A DNA stretch of 64,000 nucleotides from an uncultured Nocardioides sp. (lineage in GTDB: Bacteria > Actinomycetota > Actinomycetes > Propionibacteriales > Nocardioidaceae): contig NZ_CANKYS010000003.1 of the NCBI RefSeq assembly GCF_947488025.1, forward strand, positions 186,001 to 250,000. Reading direction: 5' to 3'. Below the pieces are notes generated by a model. It was not told where the DNA came from, ran no database searches, and saw only the letters and a program-made list of their open reading frames with translations. The translations under genes were made by a program, and so were the position numbers. Shown one piece after another: positions 1 through 7,567 of this stretch. How positions within the stretch are numbered: position 1 is the stretch's first letter; each line of letters begins with the position of its first letter.

Positions 1-670
1 GTGCCAGGACCGCCGGATCGGAGACGTGGACCAGCGAGGCGAAGAGCGGCAGGCCCTTGCGCCGGTCACGGCGGGCGATCACGTAGCACGAGTCCGGCCC
101 GACGCGCACCACGAAGTGCAGCGCGGCCGCGGCGTCACGGTGGTCCCGGTAGACACGCAGGTCGGCCCCGGTCAGCGTCGCCTCGATCTCGGCCGGCGCG
201 GTGAGCACCCGGACACCGCGGCGCGACGGCAGCGGGAGGTTCGGCACCAGCGCGGTGGCGGTGTCGAGGCTCGTGAACCCCAGGCGTTCGTTGAGGCTGA
301 CCACGTTGCCGCTGGGCGAGAGGTCGACGAAGTCGTAGTCGCGCTGGCGCAGCATCGCCCGCGCCAGGCGTACGCCGTGCGCGCGGTGCTCCTCGAGCAC
401 GCACCACGCGGCGAGGTTGCAGCGGCGGCGCAGCGCGCCGTCCACCTCTCGCTCGGAGTAAAAAGCGAGGTAGGCGCCGACCACCTCCTCACCCTGCCGC
501 AGCAGGAACCCGTGGTTGGGGGCGTCGACGCTCCACGGGGGCACGGCGCACCGGGCCCACTCGTCGGCACTCAACCTGGCGTTGAGGTGCTGGTGCAGGA
601 ACGCGGCGACCGCACCGACGTCCTCGTCGGTGATCGGTGCCAGGTCCACCCCCACGGATCCCCCTGACAT
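1..670 (-). CDS. GNAT-family acyltransferase, 3' end outside window
   Basis: Open frame from ATG at 670 running off the left edge; about 223 residues are visible. The middle (EEHRAHGVRLARAMLRQ, then NVVSLNERLGF) resembles the acyl-CoA binding motif A and the NERLGF end of GNAT acetyltransferases, so an acetyl- or acyltransferase is likely; the substrate cannot be told. The start is supported by promoter geometry: the hexamer TACGGT lies 6 bases before the ATG, which predicts a leaderless transcript, and 42 bases further upstream is the palindrome at 725-736 that also faces the divergent deacetylase gene at 791. This shared control suggests the acyltransferase belongs to the exopolysaccharide regulon and may act on its sugars (inference). 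Confidence 0.75.
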   Translation of the reverse strand, partial: MSGGSVGVDLAPITDEDVGAVAAFLHQHLNARLSADEWARCAVPPWSVDAPNHGFLLRQGEEVVGAYLAFYSEREVDGALRRRCNLAAWCVLEEHRAHGVRLARAMLRQRDYDFVDLSPSGNVVSLNERLGFTSLDTATALVPNLPLPSRRGVRVLTAPAEIEATLTGADLRVYRDHRDAAAALHFVVRVGPDSCYVIARRDRRKGLPLFASLVHVSDPAVLA

Positions 671-724
671 GCGCCCACCGTAGGAAGCGGGGTCGGGCCG
701 AGCGGGCGGCACCGGGGCACATAC

Positions 725-736
725 CCATATTTTGTG
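725..736. promoter_or_regulatory. EPS-regulon palindrome, bidirectional site 1
   Basis: CCATATTTTGTG between the divergent genes at 670 (minus) and 791 (plus). On the plus strand 41 bases separate it from the -10 hexamer TACGGT (778-783), which is 7 bases before the ATG at 791. On the minus strand 42 bases separate it from another TACGGT, which is 6 bases before the ATG at 670. No TTGAC-like -35 is seen on either side. It is the most degenerate copy of the motif, but the symmetric spacing makes it convincing. Confidence 0.6.
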
Positions 737-790
737 AGCCTTCGACGGACGCCCGGAGCCGTGGAAGGGCCCGCCCCTACGGTTCGAGGC

Positions 791-1450
791 ATGCGCGTGG
801 TGAATGTCTGCTTCCATGGCATCGGCGCGCCGCAGCGCCGACTCGAGCCCGGCGAGGACGCCTACTGGATCAGCCGGGACGTGTTCCTCGGCGTGCTCGA
901 CCGGGTGGTCGGGCGGGGCGACGTGCGCCTGAGCTTCGACGACGGGAACTCCTCGGACGTGGAGATCGCGCTTCCGGCGCTCCTCGAGCGGGGCCTGCGC
1001 GCGAGCTTCTTCGTGGTGGCCGGCCGGCTGGACCGCCCGGGCAGCCTCAGTCGCGACGACGTACGTCGGCTGCACGACGCCGGCATGACGATCGGCAACC
1101 ACGGCATGTCGCACCGACCCTGGCGCGGACTGGACCCGGCCCGCCGCCGCGAGGAGCTCGTCACGGCGCGCACGGTGCTGCAGGACGTGACCGGCAGCCG
1201 CGTGCACGACGCCGCCCTGCCGCTGGGTCGCTACGACCGCGCCGTCCTGCACGAGCTGCGCCCCCTGGGGTACCGCTCCGTCCAGACGAGCGACCGCCGC
1301 TGGGCGCACACCGACCGCTGGCTCCAGCCCCGCTACAGCATCCGCAACGGGGACACGGTCGAGTCGGTGGAGCGTGACGTGCTCCGTCGTCCCCCGGTCG
1401 CCTCCCGCGCCCGCGGCGCTCTCGTCGGCACGGTCAAGCGGTTGCGCTGA
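791..1450 (+). CDS. NodB-type polysaccharide deacetylase
   Basis: 219 residues of the carbohydrate esterase 4 (NodB) fold. Motif 1 is SFDDG (Asp50-Asp51), motif 2 is NHGMSH with metal-binding His104 and His108, and LPLGRYD (143-149) stands where motif 3 normally has RxPxGxY, with its Arg absent. No signal peptide is seen, so it may be cytoplasmic or act on lipid-linked sugar. The family removes N- or O-acetyl groups from glycans; a role in trimming the exopolysaccharide is inferred from the locus. I chose ATG 791 over the upstream GTG at 734 because TACGGT at 778-783 predicts transcription starting at the ATG, and the NodB core begins directly after it. Regulated by palindrome site 1. Confidence 0.85.
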   Translation: MRVVNVCFHGIGAPQRRLEPGEDAYWISRDVFLGVLDRVVGRGDVRLSFDDGNSSDVEIALPALLERGLRASFFVVAGRLDRPGSLSRDDVRRLHDAGMTIGNHGMSHRPWRGLDPARRREELVTARTVLQDVTGSRVHDAALPLGRYDRAVLHELRPLGYRSVQTSDRRWAHTDRWLQPRYSIRNGDTVESVERDVLRRPPVASRARGALVGTVKRLR

Positions 1451-1480
1451 CGGGTGCCTCCTCAGCGGACCAGCAGCCCG

Positions 1481-2446
1481 TCACTCGGGCACGAGCTCGC
1501 TGCCGTCGTCCCAGGTGTTGTCGCGCCAGAGGTTGCCCTTGGCATCGGGCTGGAAGGAGGTGATCGGGCCGTAGACCCCGCACGTCCCGTTGGTGCCGCG
1601 CTCGAACACGTTGCCGGCGAAGACCACGCCCGTGGCCTCGGGGAACGGCTTGCCCGGGGCGTCGCCGCCGTAGGCGCAGTAGGAGGCCGACGAGTCGTTG
1701 GCCTTGAGCAGGTTGTCCTCGACCAGCACGTCGCGGATGGGCTCGAAGTCGCCGAAGAGCGAGAGGTCGGCGGTGCACCCGCCGCCCGTGGCGTTGAGCG
1801 TCGCGGTGCAGTGGAGCGTGTTGCGCCGCACGACCATGTCGGTGCCGCCGTTGGAGATGAAGGCGTTGTTGTGGGCTGCCTCGCCCTCGGGGCTGAACTG
1901 GTCGTGCAGCCAGGAGTCCTCGACCAGGCAGTGGCTGCCGCAGTGCACGCTGTGCTGCCCGCCGGTGACCTCGCTGCGGCGCACCGTGAGGTTGCTGCCC
2001 CACACCGCGCCGCCGATCCACTTGCCGGCGGCCACCTCGGAGTCGACGACCTCGACGGAGTACGTCGGGTCGACCTGGGTGGCCGTGGACTCCACCCGCG
2101 GCACGCGCGACGCCTCGATCCGCACCCCCGGCGCCTGCACCACGATCGCCGGGCACACCCCGGTGGCGTCGACCCCCGAGAGCACTGCGGTCTCCACGAG
2201 GGTGCAGGGTCCCGTGTAGGGGACGAGCTCGGTGCCCGGTGGGACGCCGGTGCTGTCCGCGTCCGGGTGGCCCTCGGACATGACGCGGTCCTCGCCGACC
2301 GACGGCGACTCGCCCGTCGTGGAGTCGCCGGTCGCGTCGGCGGTCGGGGCCTCGTCGTCGAGCATCCGGACGGCGACCACCGCGAGGACGGCCACGAGCA
2401 GGACGACAGCGGCGGCCAGCACCGCACGCGACCAGGTGCCTGCCAT
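1481..2446 (-). CDS. Membrane-anchored right-handed beta-helix protein
   Basis: 321 residues. An N-terminal membrane segment (about residues 5-25, RAVLAAAVVLLVAVLAVVAVRML) is followed by a Thr/Asp/Ser-rich linker and then repeats of the form VxxSxVxG, VRRSEV, VEDSWL, VRRNTL, VEDNLL, FAGNVF. That pattern is typical of parallel beta-helix (pectate-lyase-like) proteins that bind or cut polysaccharide. Several paired cysteines suggest disulfides outside the cell. Start ATG 2446 is preceded by GGGGGAGGGG; an in-frame ATG at 2506 would add 20 residues before the membrane segment. It is convergent with the deacetylase gene and divergent from the glycosyltransferase gene at 2601, with palindrome site 2 between. 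A modifying lyase or epimerase for the exopolysaccharide is possible but not shown. Confidence 0.75.
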   Translation of the reverse strand: MAGTWSRAVLAAAVVLLVAVLAVVAVRMLDDEAPTADATGDSTTGESPSVGEDRVMSEGHPDADSTGVPPGTELVPYTGPCTLVETAVLSGVDATGVCPAIVVQAPGVRIEASRVPRVESTATQVDPTYSVEVVDSEVAAGKWIGGAVWGSNLTVRRSEVTGGQHSVHCGSHCLVEDSWLHDQFSPEGEAAHNNAFISNGGTDMVVRRNTLHCTATLNATGGGCTADLSLFGDFEPIRDVLVEDNLLKANDSSASYCAYGGDAPGKPFPEATGVVFAGNVFERGTNGTCGVYGPITSFQPDAKGNLWRDNTWDDGSELVPE

Positions 2447-2534
2447 CGGCGCCCCTCCCCCGTCGACCGGCCGTCGATCCTCCGTCGGCTCCTCGGCCAC
2501 CCCCATCATCGCTCCGCGTGCGACGCAGCGCGTA

Positions 2535-2546
2535 CCCCAACCGGGG
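2535..2546. promoter_or_regulatory. EPS-regulon palindrome, site 2
   Basis: CCCCAACCGGGG, near-perfect dyad. On the plus strand 42 bases lead to TCGACT (2589-2594), a weak -10, and then 6 bases to GTG 2601, which would be a leaderless start. On the minus strand the spacing to a -10 for the beta-helix gene is unclear: GATGAT lies 24 bases away and GAGGAT 52 bases away, so control in that direction is uncertain. Confidence 0.6.
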
Positions 2547-2600
2547 GATGTCGAGGCGCACCGTCCGGCGATCAGCGACCGTGCGTGGTCGACTCGCGCC

Positions 2601-3761
2601 GTGGGGATGACGATCGCATGCGTGTACAACGACCCTGCCGTCAGGCGGCACTGCCTCGACCGCTCGATCCAGGCGTACGACGGCCCGGTGGAGGTGGAGT
2701 ACCTGCCGGTGGACAACACCGAGCACGCCCACACGTCCGCCGGCGCGGCGCTCAACCACGCGGTCCGGCAGGCCAGCCACGACGTCGTGGTGCTCGTGCA
2801 CCAGGACGTCTACCTGCACGACCTCGACCGGCTGGCCGCCTGCGCCACCGCGTTGGACGACGAGCGCTGGGGCATCCTCGGCGCCAACGGCGTCACGGCC
2901 GACAACACGTCCGTGGGCCGACTGCGCGACCGCGTCATCCTCATCGGGGAGTCCGCACCCGACCCGGTGCCCGTCGACACCCTCGACGAGGTGCTCCTGA
3001 TCGCCCGGCGGGACGACCTGCTGCGCGAGCCGCTCAGCGAGGACCCGGAGCTGGCCTGGCACGCCTACGCGGTGGAGTACTCGCTGCGGGTGCGGAGCGC
3101 GGGACTGCTCGCCGGCGCGATCGACGCCGCCATCACGCACAACAGCATGACGACCAACCTGGCGCGCCTCGACGAGGCCCACCGCCACGTCGGCGACCTC
3201 CACCCGGCGCTGGTCCCGATCCACACCACGTGCGGAACGGTCGCCCCCGGCGCGCGGGACTGGGGGAACCTCCCGCTCATCCGCGACCACGGCTGGCGGC
3301 GCCGGTGGCTGCAGCAGTCCCGGATCGCGGCCCGCGTGCGGTCGGAGATCGGCGTCCAGGTCGTGCTCGCCGACATCGCCCACGAGGTGGACCTCCTCGG
3401 CTACTCACCCGCGGAGCCGCTCCACCTCCTCAACGCCGACCGCCGCGGTGGCTTCGCCGCCGAGGCCGGCGCCTCCGTCGTGATCGAGCGTGCCGGCCGT
3501 CCGGTCGTGATGTCCGCCGTCGCGCCTCGGCACCTGCGCGAGGCGTTGCACTCCCTCGACCGGGCCCCGCACGTCCTGGTCACCGGGCTGGCGGTGGGCG
3601 ACCTCGCCGACCTCGGACTCGACGTCAGCGGTGGCGACTGGCTCGCGGGCGTGCAGTGGGACGAGGTCTGGCTCGTGCGCGGGCAGTCGGCCCGGCAGCG
3701 ACCGGCGGAGTGGACGCGTCCGCGGGCGGTCCCGCTGGGCGCGAGCCTGTCCCGCGGCTGA
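2601..3761 (+). CDS. Glycosyltransferase-like protein (GT-A/GT2 type)
   Basis: 386 residues if started at GTG 2601, or 384 from ATG 2607. The N-terminus (TIACVYNDP), a DN-containing strand (LPVDNTEHAHTSAGAALNHAV) and VVVLVHQDVYLHD resemble the nucleotide-sugar and metal-binding core of GT2-like enzymes, with HQDV in the DXD position. A His-rich stretch (EAHRHVGDLHPALVPIHTTCG) follows. The C-terminal third is not recognisable. GTG 2601 lies 6 bases after the weak -10 TCGACT of palindrome site 2, suggesting a leaderless start. It is a single gene with acpS convergent downstream. Probable function is transfer of a sugar in exopolysaccharide assembly; the substrate is unknown. Confidence 0.7.
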   Translation: MGMTIACVYNDPAVRRHCLDRSIQAYDGPVEVEYLPVDNTEHAHTSAGAALNHAVRQASHDVVVLVHQDVYLHDLDRLAACATALDDERWGILGANGVTADNTSVGRLRDRVILIGESAPDPVPVDTLDEVLLIARRDDLLREPLSEDPELAWHAYAVEYSLRVRSAGLLAGAIDAAITHNSMTTNLARLDEAHRHVGDLHPALVPIHTTCGTVAPGARDWGNLPLIRDHGWRRRWLQQSRIAARVRSEIGVQVVLADIAHEVDLLGYSPAEPLHLLNADRRGGFAAEAGASVVIERAGRPVVMSAVAPRHLREALHSLDRAPHVLVTGLAVGDLADLGLDVSGGDWLAGVQWDEVWLVRGQSARQRPAEWTRPRAVPLGASLSRG

Positions 3762-3782
3762 GCGAGGAGACGCCTCGGTCGC

Positions 3783-4199
3783 TCAGCTGCGTGCCGCGTC
3801 CGCGACCGCCACCGCCACGGCGTACTCGTCGCAGTGGGACAGCGACACGTGGATCGGCCCCGCCCCGCGGTGCTCGGCGAGGGCGCGGACGTCGCCGCCG
3901 AGGTGCACGCTGGGCGCCCCATCGGCGTCACGGCCGATCTCGATCGAGCGCCACGCCAGCGGCGCGTCGCCCGTCGGGCGCAACGCCTTGAGGACCGCCT
4001 CCTTGGCCGCCATGCGCGCGGCGAGGTGCAGCTCCGGACGGGCGCGCGAGGTGCAGTAGGCGATCTCGTCCTCGGTGAACCAGCGCTGGAGGAACCGGTC
4101 GCCGGCCGTCCGCACCAGCGCGTCGATGCGAGCCACCGACACGATGTCGGTGCCCGTGCCGACCGTTCCCGACTCCTGTGCGCTGGCGCCCGTCCTCAC
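3783..4199 (-). CDS. acpS: Holo-[acyl-carrier-protein] synthase
   Basis: 138 residues, the usual AcpS size. GTDIVSVARID near the N-terminus carries the Mg-binding Asp, and FTEDEIAYC followed by AARMAAKEAVLKAL is the conserved FTxxE...WAAKEAxxKA signature. The enzyme moves 4'-phosphopantetheine from CoA to the serine of carrier proteins. It sits divergently next to the two ACP genes of the exopolysaccharide operon and shares palindrome site 3 with them. GTG 4199 is chosen because TACTGT (4207-4212) ends 7 bases before it and 42 bases separate that hexamer from the palindrome, predicting a leaderless mRNA. It may be the genome's only AcpS or a second, locus-dedicated copy; the window cannot tell. 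Confidence 0.9.
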   Translation of the reverse strand: MRTGASAQESGTVGTGTDIVSVARIDALVRTAGDRFLQRWFTEDEIAYCTSRARPELHLAARMAAKEAVLKALRPTGDAPLAWRSIEIGRDADGAPSVHLGGDVRALAEHRGAGPIHVSLSHCDEYAVAVAVADAARS

Positions 4200-4254
4200 G
4201 ACTCCGACAGTAGGGACCCGGCCCGCGTCGGAGGGGGCCTCACCGGGGCCCTCA

Positions 4255-4266
4255 CCACTATTGGGG
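4255..4266. promoter_or_regulatory. EPS-regulon palindrome, bidirectional site 3
   Basis: CCACTATTGGGG between acpS and the main operon. Toward acpS, 42 bases then TACTGT (4212-4207), then 7 bases to the GTG. Toward the operon, 40 bases then CACACT (4307-4312), giving a leader of about 48 bases with the ribosome site AGGGGAGG before ATG 4367. No -35 hexamer is recognisable on either side. Confidence 0.65.
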
Positions 4267-4366
4267 AGTGTGCCCGTCCCGCGGCTCCGCGACCTCCGGC
4301 CTCTCCCACACTCAGGGGTGGGTCGACGGGGGTGTGCGGCCCGCGAAACGGCCAGGGGAGGCACAC

Positions 4367-4636
4367 ATGCACGACCAGATCAGGAACGACCTGCGTGAGT
4401 TCATCGGCGACAACTACCTCTTCGGCGACCACGACAGGTTGCCCGAGGACGAGGCGTCCTTGCTCGAGGAGGGCATCGTGGACTCCACGGGCGTCCTCGA
4501 GCTGATCGAGTTCCTCGAGGACCACTTCGGGATCGTCGTCGGTGAGTCCGAGACGGTGTTCGACAACCTCGGGAGCATCGGCGGTCTCACCCGGTTCGTC
4601 GCCGGCAAGACCATGGCCGGCCAGCCCGTGGGCTGA
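4367..4636 (+). CDS. Acyl carrier protein, first copy
   Basis: 89 residues, acidic, all-helical ACP pattern. LLEEGIVDSTGVLELIEFLEDHFGI matches the helix-II region, with Ser40 in DST as the predicted phosphopantetheine site (the usual motif is DSL). Start ATG is supported by AGGGGAGG six bases upstream. It is the first gene of the operon controlled by palindrome site 3 and lies divergent from acpS. In this context it probably carries an activated amino acid or acyl group for decorating the polysaccharide rather than serving fatty acid synthesis; that is inference from the nearby AMP ligase and decarboxylase. Confidence 0.9.
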   Translation: MHDQIRNDLREFIGDNYLFGDHDRLPEDEASLLEEGIVDSTGVLELIEFLEDHFGIVVGESETVFDNLGSIGGLTRFVAGKTMAGQPVG

Positions 4637-4655
4637 GGCCCGCGCGTCGGGGGAC

Positions 4656-5576
4656 ATGGTCATGGGGGACATCCGCGACCGGGTCGACGAGGACCCAGAC
4701 GTCCGTCCGTTCCGCACGGACGTCGACAAGTACTACACGATCTCGGCCGAGGGCCGGCGCGGCCCGGCGCAGCGACTTCGCCTGTGGCTGTGGAACGCCG
4801 ACTTCCGGGTCGTCGCGTGCTATCGCTTCGATCGCGCCGCGCGGCGCTACCAGGCCGAGCACCGGCTCGCCGGTCTGCCGCCCCGCGTCTTCGCCGCCAT
4901 CTGGCGCCGCCGGGTGATGAACGTCCACCACGCCGACATCGACCACCGCGCCGAGATCGGGCCGGGGCTGTTCCTGATGCACCACACCGGCGTGTTCATC
5001 GGGCCGGTCACGATCGGGGACAACTGCGTGCTGCACCACAACGTCACCATCGGCCAACGGGTCGCCTCGGGCGACCACGGCGTGCCCAGGCTCGGTGACG
5101 ACGTGTGGATCGGGCCGGGCGCGACGATCACCGGCGACGTGACGATCGGGGACGGCGCGACCATCTCCGCCGGCAGCGTCGTCTCGCGTGACGTACCCGC
5201 GCGCGCGCTCGTGGCCGGCAACCCGGGTCGCGTCATCGCCTCCGACTACGACAACGCCTCGATGCTCAACTACCGCGTACGCCGCCCGGCGCGGGCGCCG
5301 GAGGCCGCCGCGCCCGACCTCGAGCCGGAGCCCGAGCCCGAGCCCGAGCAGCCTGATTCCGGGCACGCCGACGCCGCCCAGGTGGACCGCGCCCTGAGCG
5401 AGTACGCGCGGCTGCGCGACCCGCACGGCGACCGGCACCTGGAGGCGGTCAAGGCCGCGATCTTCCTCGAGGACGTCTTCCACGTCGTGCTGCGCGAGGA
5501 GCAGATCGACCCCGCCCTGCTCGGCACCGCCGAGGGCATGCGTGCGGTCCTCGCCCAGGCCGGCGGGACGGCCTGA
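4656..5576 (+). CDS. Hexapeptide acetyltransferase with degenerate carrier-protein tail
   Basis: 306 residues. Residues about 85-200 form a left-handed beta-helix of CysE type (HADIDHRAEIGPGLFLMHHTGVFIG...NCVLHHNVTIGQ...GDDVWIGPGATITGDVTIGDG), with the catalytic-type His in HHTG. The typical N-terminal domain of serine acetyltransferase is replaced by a short helical segment. An (EP)n linker follows, then about 75 residues resembling the last helices of the neighbouring ACPs (IFLEDVFHVVLREEQIDPALLGTAEGMRAVL). At the position of the phosphopantetheine serine there is His261, so it cannot be modified. It likely O- or N-acetylates a sugar or a carrier-bound group. ATG 4656 is preceded by GGGGG; ATG 4662 is an alternative. 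Its TGA overlaps the next ATG. Confidence 0.8.
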   Translation: MVMGDIRDRVDEDPDVRPFRTDVDKYYTISAEGRRGPAQRLRLWLWNADFRVVACYRFDRAARRYQAEHRLAGLPPRVFAAIWRRRVMNVHHADIDHRAEIGPGLFLMHHTGVFIGPVTIGDNCVLHHNVTIGQRVASGDHGVPRLGDDVWIGPGATITGDVTIGDGATISAGSVVSRDVPARALVAGNPGRVIASDYDNASMLNYRVRRPARAPEAAAPDLEPEPEPEPEQPDSGHADAAQVDRALSEYARLRDPHGDRHLEAVKAAIFLEDVFHVVLREEQIDPALLGTAEGMRAVLAQAGGTA

Positions 5577-7567
5577 TGTGCGGCATCTGCGGCGTCGTCG
5601 TCCTCGACGGCCCGCCGCCGGACCGCGAGCTGGTGACCCGGATGATCGGGAGGCTGCGCCACCGCGGTCCCGACGGCAGCGGTCTCTACCGCGACGACCA
5701 CGCCGCGCTCGGGCACACCCGGCTGGCCATCATCGACACCGAGGGTGGCGCGCAGCCGCTGTGCAACGAGGACGAGACGCTCTGGGTCTCGTTCAACGGC
5801 GAGATCTTCAACTACGTCGAGCTCGGGGAGGAGCTGCGCCGCTGCGGCCACCGCTTCCGCACCGCCAGCGACACCGAGGTCGTCGTGCACGCCTGGGAGG
5901 AGTGGGGCGAGCAGTGCTTCACCCGGTTCAACGGGCAGTGGGCGGTGGCCCTGTGGGACGCCCGCCGGCGTCGGCTCGTGCTCTCGCGCGACCGGATGGG
6001 CGTGCGCCCGCTCTTCTACACGCGTGACCGGCGACGGATCGCCTTCGCCTCCGAGGTCAAGTCGCTGATGGCCGACCCCACCGTGCCGCGCGCCCTCGAT
6101 CCCGTCGGGCTCGACGAGGTGCTGACCTACTGGTCGACGGTGGCGCCCCGCACGGTCTTCCGCGGCATCGAGCAGCTCGAGCCGGGGTACGTCGCCGTGC
6201 TGGACCGCGACGGCTTCCGCCGCCACCCCTACTTCAGCATCGACTTCCCCGACCGCGGCACCGAGCCCGGTCAGGACATCGAGGCCAACGCCGTCGAGCT
6301 GCGCGAGCGACTCGTCGAGGCGGCCAGGTTGCGCTTCGTGCGCAGCGACGTGCCCGTCGGGGCCTACCTGTCCGGCGGCATCGACTCCTCGATCACCGCC
6401 GCGGTCCTCGCGAGGTACACCGACGCACCGCTGCACACCTTCTCGCTCCGGTTCACCGACGCGGAGTTCGACGAGGGCGTCCACCAGCACAAGATGGTGG
6501 CCGAGCTCGGCGCCCAGCACGAGGAGGTCGTCGTCTCCGCCGCCGATGTCGCCGAGGTCTTCCCCGAGGTGGTGCGGCACACCGAGACGCCCGTGCTGCG
6601 CACCGCTCCCGCACCGTTGTTCCTGCTGTCCCGGCTCGTGCGCGACAACGGCTACAAGGTCGTCGTGACGGGCGAGGGAGCCGACGAGGTGCTCGGCGGC
6701 TACGACATCTTCCGCGAGGGTCGGGTCCGTGCGTTCTGGGCCCGCGACCCGGGCTCGGCCACGCGTGATCGCGCCGTCGAGCTGCTCTACCCGTGGATGG
6801 AGCGCAACCCCGGCACCGCCCCGGCATTCGCGCGCAGCTTCTTCGGCCAGGACCTCGACGCCGACGACCCCGCGATCTCGCACCGGCCGCGGTGGGCCTC
6901 CACCAGTGCCGTCAAGACACTGCTGTCCCCCGACGTCAGGGCCGAGCTCGACCGCGGCCCGGACGTGGTCACCCGGATGCCGGCCGGCAGCGAGGCCTGG
7001 GACCCGCTGTCGCGCGCCCAGTGGCTCGAGATGACGACCCTGCTGCCGGGCTACATCCTCTCCAGCCAGGGCGACCGGATGCTGATGGCCAACTCGGTGG
7101 AGGGACGCTTCCCGTTCCTGGACAAGGACGTCGTCGAGCTCGCCAACCGGCTCCCGGCGCGCCACAAGCTGTGCGGCCTCGACGAGAAGCACCTGCTCAA
7201 GATCGCCTTCGCCGACCTCGTCCCTGAGCAGATCCGCTCCCGGCCCAAGCAGCCCTATCGCTCCCCCGACACCGCCAGCTTCTTCAGCGGCCCGCCGCCG
7301 GAGTGGCTCACCGAGGTCACCTCGCCCGCGGCCCTCGCCGACGCCGGCGTCTTCGAGCCGCGCCCGGTCGCCGGGCTGCTCGCGAAGGCCGCCCGCACCG
7401 GCGGCGTACGAGCCGGCAACACCGACAACATGCGCCTGCTAGCGGTCCTCTCGACCCAGCTGCTCCACCAGCAGCTCGTGGTCGACGGGGGCGCCGCGAG
7501 CGACGCCCCACCACCCGCGCCGATGACCGTCATCGACCGGGTCCAGCACGTGAGGAGCACCGTATGA
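5576..7567 (+). CDS. Asparagine-synthase-type amidotransferase of EPS locus
   Basis: 663 residues. It begins MCGICG, so Cys2 is the N-terminal glutaminase nucleophile, and FNGEIFNY is the glutamine-binding motif. The C-terminal synthetase domain has the PP-loop SGGIDSS at 266-272. These enzymes activate a carboxylate with ATP and amidate it with glutamine nitrogen. A closely similar family, exosortase A system-associated amidotransferase 1 (TIGR03108), occurs in PEP-CTERM polysaccharide loci, and AsnB-like enzymes amidate uronic acids in some O-antigens. The minus-strand operon nearby appears to make an amino-uronic acid, a possible substrate (inference). Translationally coupled on both sides by TGATG and ATGA overlaps. 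Confidence 0.88.
   Translation: MCGICGVVVLDGPPPDRELVTRMIGRLRHRGPDGSGLYRDDHAALGHTRLAIIDTEGGAQPLCNEDETLWVSFNGEIFNYVELGEELRRCGHRFRTASDTEVVVHAWEEWGEQCFTRFNGQWAVALWDARRRRLVLSRDRMGVRPLFYTRDRRRIAFASEVKSLMADPTVPRALDPVGLDEVLTYWSTVAPRTVFRGIEQLEPGYVAVLDRDGFRRHPYFSIDFPDRGTEPGQDIEANAVELRERLVEAARLRFVRSDVPVGAYLSGGIDSSITAAVLARYTDAPLHTFSLRFTDAEFDEGVHQHKMVAELGAQHEEVVVSAADVAEVFPEVVRHTETPVLRTAPAPLFLLSRLVRDNGYKVVVTGEGADEVLGGYDIFREGRVRAFWARDPGSATRDRAVELLYPWMERNPGTAPAFARSFFGQDLDADDPAISHRPRWASTSAVKTLLSPDVRAELDRGPDVVTRMPAGSEAWDPLSRAQWLEMTTLLPGYILSSQGDRMLMANSVEGRFPFLDKDVVELANRLPARHKLCGLDEKHLLKIAFADLVPEQIRSRPKQPYRSPDTASFFSGPPPEWLTEVTSPAALADAGVFEPRPVAGLLAKAARTGGVRAGNTDNMRLLAVLSTQLLHQQLVVDGGAASDAPPPAPMTVIDRVQHVRSTV

Noticed and set aside
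2444..2534. Palindrome site 2 as a standard promoter for the beta-helix gene
   Set aside because: On the minus strand the nearest -10-like hexamers are 24 and 52 bases away, not 40-42, so I did not count it among the nine matching starts.
5270..7192. 640-codon minus-strand open frame opposite the amidotransferase gene
   Set aside because: It is antisense to a gene with complete family motifs and its product is low-complexity (Val/Gly/Arg/Asp-rich), as expected from GC-rich shadow frames.
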